A stretch of 64,000 nt of DNA from [Lactobacillus] rogosae (lineage in GTDB: Bacteria > Bacillota > Clostridia > Lachnospirales > Lachnospiraceae). Position 1 is the stretch's first letter. Every line of letters begins with the position of its first letter. The notes below the pieces were generated by a model. That model was not told the DNA's origin. It saw nothing but the letters and a program-made list of their open reading frames with translations, and did not search any database. Of the stretch, positions 61,442 to 64,000 are shown one piece after another. The stretch is from contig FONU01000018.1 of assembly GCA_900112995.1 (NCBI GenBank), positions 1 to 64,000 of the forward strand, read 5' to 3'. Position numbers and translations under genes: made by a program.

Positions 61442-61477
61442 TTGATAATTGATTATAAACCGGTATACTGGTATACT
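61442..61477 (+). promoter_or_regulatory. Promoter and repeated GGTATACT operator of the cyclase operon
   Basis: TTGATA (61442-61447) and TATACT (61464-61469) are 16 bases apart. GGTATACT occurs twice in tandem (61462-61477) around the -10, each with a GTATAC palindrome, so a regulator (for example GntR-type) may bind here. Apart from this, the 369 bases between the divergent genes are AT-rich and show no gene. Confidence 0.55.
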
Positions 61478-61583
61478 GCAAGTGCCAAAGGAAATGACAA
61501 ATAAGTAACAAACAGGAAAATTTAACAAGTATCTAAAAAGCTAACAAGTAAACAAAATATTTAATTCACAGGAGGATTTAATT

Positions 61584-62279
61584 ATGAACACAACATTTGC
61601 TTTAGGAAACGGATTAAAGGTAATCGATCTTACAAAGCCATTAGACCCAAAGACAGAGTCAAGAAGATGCCACCTTATCAGATATAACACAGGCGGACCA
61701 ATTCCTGATTTCCACACAGCAATGGATCTTACAAGCCACTTAGGAACACATTGCGAGTGTCCTTATCATCACGATGACAACTGGCCATCAGTTGCTGAAC
61801 TTCCACTTACAACATTTATGGGAAGAGCAATATATGTTGACTTCAAGGATACACTTCCTCACAGAAAGCACATCAGTGCGGCAGACCTTGACAAGGCAAC
61901 AGAAGGCTGGGTAAAGGAAGGTGATATTCTTATCATCGACTCATCTTACAAGCTTGACCCATTCACACCTGATACTAATACAGACAAGGATCAGAGATTA
62001 TTAGTAAATGGTGAGACAGCACAGTGGTGTGTAGACCACAAGATTAAGTGTGTAGGCTTCGGTGATGGTGTTTCAATTGAGAACTGCAACGAAGATGTTA
62101 AGCCTTTCCACGACATCTGTATGGCAGAGAACATCGTATTCCTTGAAGTATTAAAGAACCTTGATAAGCTTTCACAGGATACATTCTTTATGTCATACTC
62201 ACCACTTCCAATATATGGCTTGGATTCTTGCCCAATCAGAGCTTATGCTATTGAAGGTCTTGCAGAATTCACCCGCTAA
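61584..62279 (+). CDS. Cyclase family protein (kynurenine formamidase-like)
   Basis: A 231-residue metal hydrolase. The family motif HxGTHxDxPxH is present as HLGTHCECPYH (H52, H56, E58, H62), with Glu in place of the usual Asp and Cys at the neighbouring positions. IDLTKPLDPKTESRR opens the fold. Members open or close small rings or hydrolyse formyl groups; the substrate is not known. The strong GGAGG site and many preferred codons suggest high expression. It begins an operon with a PanE-like reductase and YhcH. Confidence 0.8.
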   Translation: MNTTFALGNGLKVIDLTKPLDPKTESRRCHLIRYNTGGPIPDFHTAMDLTSHLGTHCECPYHHDDNWPSVAELPLTTFMGRAIYVDFKDTLPHRKHISAADLDKATEGWVKEGDILIIDSSYKLDPFTPDTNTDKDQRLLVNGETAQWCVDHKIKCVGFGDGVSIENCNEDVKPFHDICMAENIVFLEVLKNLDKLSQDTFFMSYSPLPIYGLDSCPIRAYAIEGLAEFTR

Positions 62280-62495
62280 TCAGTGAAAAATGTATTTAAC
62301 ATAATATAATATGCTGGCGGTCTTAAGGGCTGCCGGCAGCAATAGAAATAATAAAAAAATATTTATTACCGCAATAGCAAAAATAATAAATAAAGAAAAA
62401 TATTTATTACGGTAATAATAAACAGATAAAAGAAGAATATTTTAAGAAGAAATAATATTTAAGATAACAAAAATGTGAAGAAATGGAGGCATACT

Positions 62496-63422
62496 ATGAA
62501 GATAGCGGTACTTGGAGCTGGTGCCATGGGTTCTATATATGGTGGACATCTTTCTACTAACAATGATGTATATATGATTGATAAGAAGGCAGAACTTGTA
62601 GATAAGATTAATGCAGACGGATTAAAGTTATTTGAGAATGATACAGATGTAATATATCACCCAGCAGCATTACTTAGTAGTGAAGGAATAGGTGAAGTAG
62701 ATTTAGTAATTATATTTGTAAAGGCTTTATATTCAAGAGCAGCACTTATGGAGAATAAGGGAATAATAGGAGATAACACATATGTAATGACTCTTCAGAA
62801 TGGTGCAGGCCACGAAGACATTATCTTGGAATTTGTTCCTAAGGAAAGAATTATCATAGGTACAACAGAAGATAATGGAGCAATCCTTGGTGACGGATAT
62901 GTAAGAAGAGGCGGCAAGGGCAAGACCAATATCGGTATGCTTGTTGAAGATTCACAGCATATGCTTGACAAAGTTAAGGTCTGTCTTGACTCTTGTGGAT
63001 TTGATACACACATTTATGATAATATCCAGCAGCTTATATGGGACAAGCTGTTTACTAATGTTTCACTTAGTGTTCTTACAGGAGTTCTTCAGGTTCCAAT
63101 CGGATTTATCGCAACAGATGAATATGCATGGAATATGACAGTTATTCTTATAAAAGAGGCAATGCAGGTAGCTAAAGCTATGGGGCTTGAGTTTAATGAA
63201 GAAGAGATGATTGAACGGGTAAGAAATACATCTCTTAATTCTCCAGAAGGAAGAACATCTATATATGCAGACCTTAAGGCAGGAAGGCTTACGGAGGTTA
63301 ATACAATCAGCGGTGCGGTAGTTAAGGCTGGTGACAGATTGGGAGTTCCAGTTCCATCACATAAGATGATTGTTAATATGGTTCATGCAATGGAGAACAA
63401 AAGCAAGAATAATGTAGAATAG
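62496..63422 (+). CDS. 2-dehydropantoate 2-reductase family protein (PanE/ApbA)
   Basis: A 308-residue NADP-dependent reductase. The nucleotide-binding start is IAVLGAGAMGSIYGGHLS; the later NVSLSVLTGVLQVPIGFI and TSIYADLKAGRLTEVNTISG segments are the ketopantoate-reductase C-terminal domain. True PanE makes pantoate for coenzyme A, but the family includes reductases of other 2-keto acids. Because it is in a catabolic-looking operon with a cyclase and YhcH, a sugar-acid role is as likely as pantothenate synthesis. ATG 62496 follows GGAGG. Confidence 0.82.
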   Translation: MKIAVLGAGAMGSIYGGHLSTNNDVYMIDKKAELVDKINADGLKLFENDTDVIYHPAALLSSEGIGEVDLVIIFVKALYSRAALMENKGIIGDNTYVMTLQNGAGHEDIILEFVPKERIIIGTTEDNGAILGDGYVRRGGKGKTNIGMLVEDSQHMLDKVKVCLDSCGFDTHIYDNIQQLIWDKLFTNVSLSVLTGVLQVPIGFIATDEYAWNMTVILIKEAMQVAKAMGLEFNEEEMIERVRNTSLNSPEGRTSIYADLKAGRLTEVNTISGAVVKAGDRLGVPVPSHKMIVNMVHAMENKSKNNVE

Positions 63423-63477
63423 AATATAAATGTATATATTATAGAATTTCATATTTATAATAGAAGGGAGTTTTGTT

Positions 63478-63945
63478 ATGATATTTTCATCAATTCATAC
63501 AAAGGATGATTTTAAGAATTATCCAGCAGCAGTACAAAGAGCAATAGAATATTTAAAGAACAATGATTTTACTAAAATGGAAACAGGCGTATATGAGATA
63601 GAAGGAAAGCTTATGTATGCACAGGTATTCGACGCTGAGACAGAACCATTAGAGGCAAGAAAGCCGGAATACCACGAGAAATATCTTGATGTACAGTTCC
63701 TTGTAACAGGAAGGGAAAAGTTAGGCTTCACACCAGATACAGGTAACTACGAAGTGGCAGAAAGATATGATGAGAGAGATCTTATATTTGTTAAAGATGT
63801 AGAAAATGAAGGCTTTATCACATCAACACCTGGCTGCTTCTGTGTATTCTTCCCTACAGATATTCACAGACCACAGGTTGCAGATGGAGAGCCTATGAAG
63901 GTAAGAAAAGTTGTAGTTAAAGTAAGTGTAGAACTTTTAAAGTAA
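63478..63945 (+). CDS. YhcH/YjgK/YiaL family protein
   Basis: A 155-residue beta-barrel (DUF386/cupin-like) protein. EKYLDVQFLVTGREKLGF and GCFCVFFPTDIHRPQVADG carry the conserved metal-binding residues (Glu and His), and VRKVVVKV closes the fold. Relatives are in sialic-acid and other sugar-acid catabolic operons and bind sugars, possibly as epimerases or anomerases. AAGGGAG precedes the ATG. This supports a sugar-acid role for the whole operon. Confidence 0.88.
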   Translation: MIFSSIHTKDDFKNYPAAVQRAIEYLKNNDFTKMETGVYEIEGKLMYAQVFDAETEPLEARKPEYHEKYLDVQFLVTGREKLGFTPDTGNYEVAERYDERDLIFVKDVENEGFITSTPGCFCVFFPTDIHRPQVADGEPMKVRKVVVKVSVELLK

Positions 63946-63982
63946 TTCACTTGTATGCAAAAGCATAAGAATGGAGGATTTT

Positions 63983-64000
63983 ATGGGTAAAAAATTGATG
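63983..64000 (+). CDS. Start of a further operon gene (partial)
   Basis: ATG 63983 after GGAGG opens MGKKLM and runs off the window edge. Only six codons are visible, so no product can be named. Position and ribosome site show that the cyclase-PanE-YhcH operon continues. Confidence 0.6.

Noticed and set aside
62300-62335. GCTGGCGG...CTGCCGGCAGC as a terminator after the cyclase gene
   Set aside because: The arms pair only over about five bases before mismatches, and there is no T-run; weak internal structure at best.

Overview
The window reads as the chromosome of a low-GC Firmicute of the family Lachnospiraceae, possibly Lachnospira or a close relative. The basis is AT-rich DNA, strong AGGAGG-type ribosome sites, Firmicute-type regulators (BceRS, YtrA, NrtR, ANTAR), DUF5688 and DUF960-like genes, and a GlnA-ANTAR pair. 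There is no rRNA, no CRISPR array and one tRNA (Leu, anticodon TAG).

Region 1 (1-9300) is accessory DNA. It opens with the end of an IS3-like element that has landed in a recurring hairpin repeat. Then come DUF5688 and small or broken genes, and a very AT-rich, tightly coupled operon (2313-7123). I read this operon as a variant His-Xaa-Ser (HXS) radical-SAM peptide-modification system: an HxsD-like protein, a second small HxsD-like protein, a membrane aspartyl protease of the prepilin-peptidase (A24) type, two radical SAM enzymes (HxsC- and HxsB-like), and the substrate. The substrate has a membrane/leader segment, an 18-histidine H-x-S/T repeat and a Thr-rich 14-residue repeat. The peptidase and the Flp-pilin-like leader suggest that the modified repeat protein is processed and exported. 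A MazG-like gene, a DinD gene, a nuclease remnant, broken copies of the hairpin repeat and a tRNA/tmRNA-like 3' remnant follow.

Region 2 (9300-19450) holds a BceRS-BceAB-type antimicrobial-peptide sensing and detoxification module with a recognisable BceR-type box, a MATE exporter, a self-regulated MarR operon, and a FabK/nitronate-monooxygenase-like flavoenzyme behind a FabT-like palindrome. Region 3 (19900-32700) has a phospholipase D protein, Nudix and LysR genes, an Opp/Nik-type ABC importer with a methyltransferase, and a polar amino acid ABC importer with a terminator between the binding protein and the permease.

Region 4 (32700-45000) contains a cytidylate-kinase-like gene and an AraC-controlled cluster: a class III PLP enzyme, an APH-type kinase fused to a collapsed SDR gene, and an AEC transporter. 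This is compatible with phosphorylation of an amino alcohol or hydroxylysine-like compound followed by phospho-lyase cleavage. A GC-rich foldable intergenic element, a Fic protein behind five short iterons, and a second two-component plus ABC module come next.

Region 5 (45000-64000) is mostly housekeeping: tRNA-Leu, a CgeB-like glycosyltransferase, Mrp/NBP35 ATPase, a YtrA-ABC operon, NrtR-PncB (NAD salvage), aldose epimerase, PdaB-like deacetylase, GlnA-ANTAR, DapF, FchA-like cyclodeaminase, FolD, AzlCD, and a cyclase/PanE/YhcH catabolic operon running off the right edge. All assignments come from reading the sequence; no database search was run.
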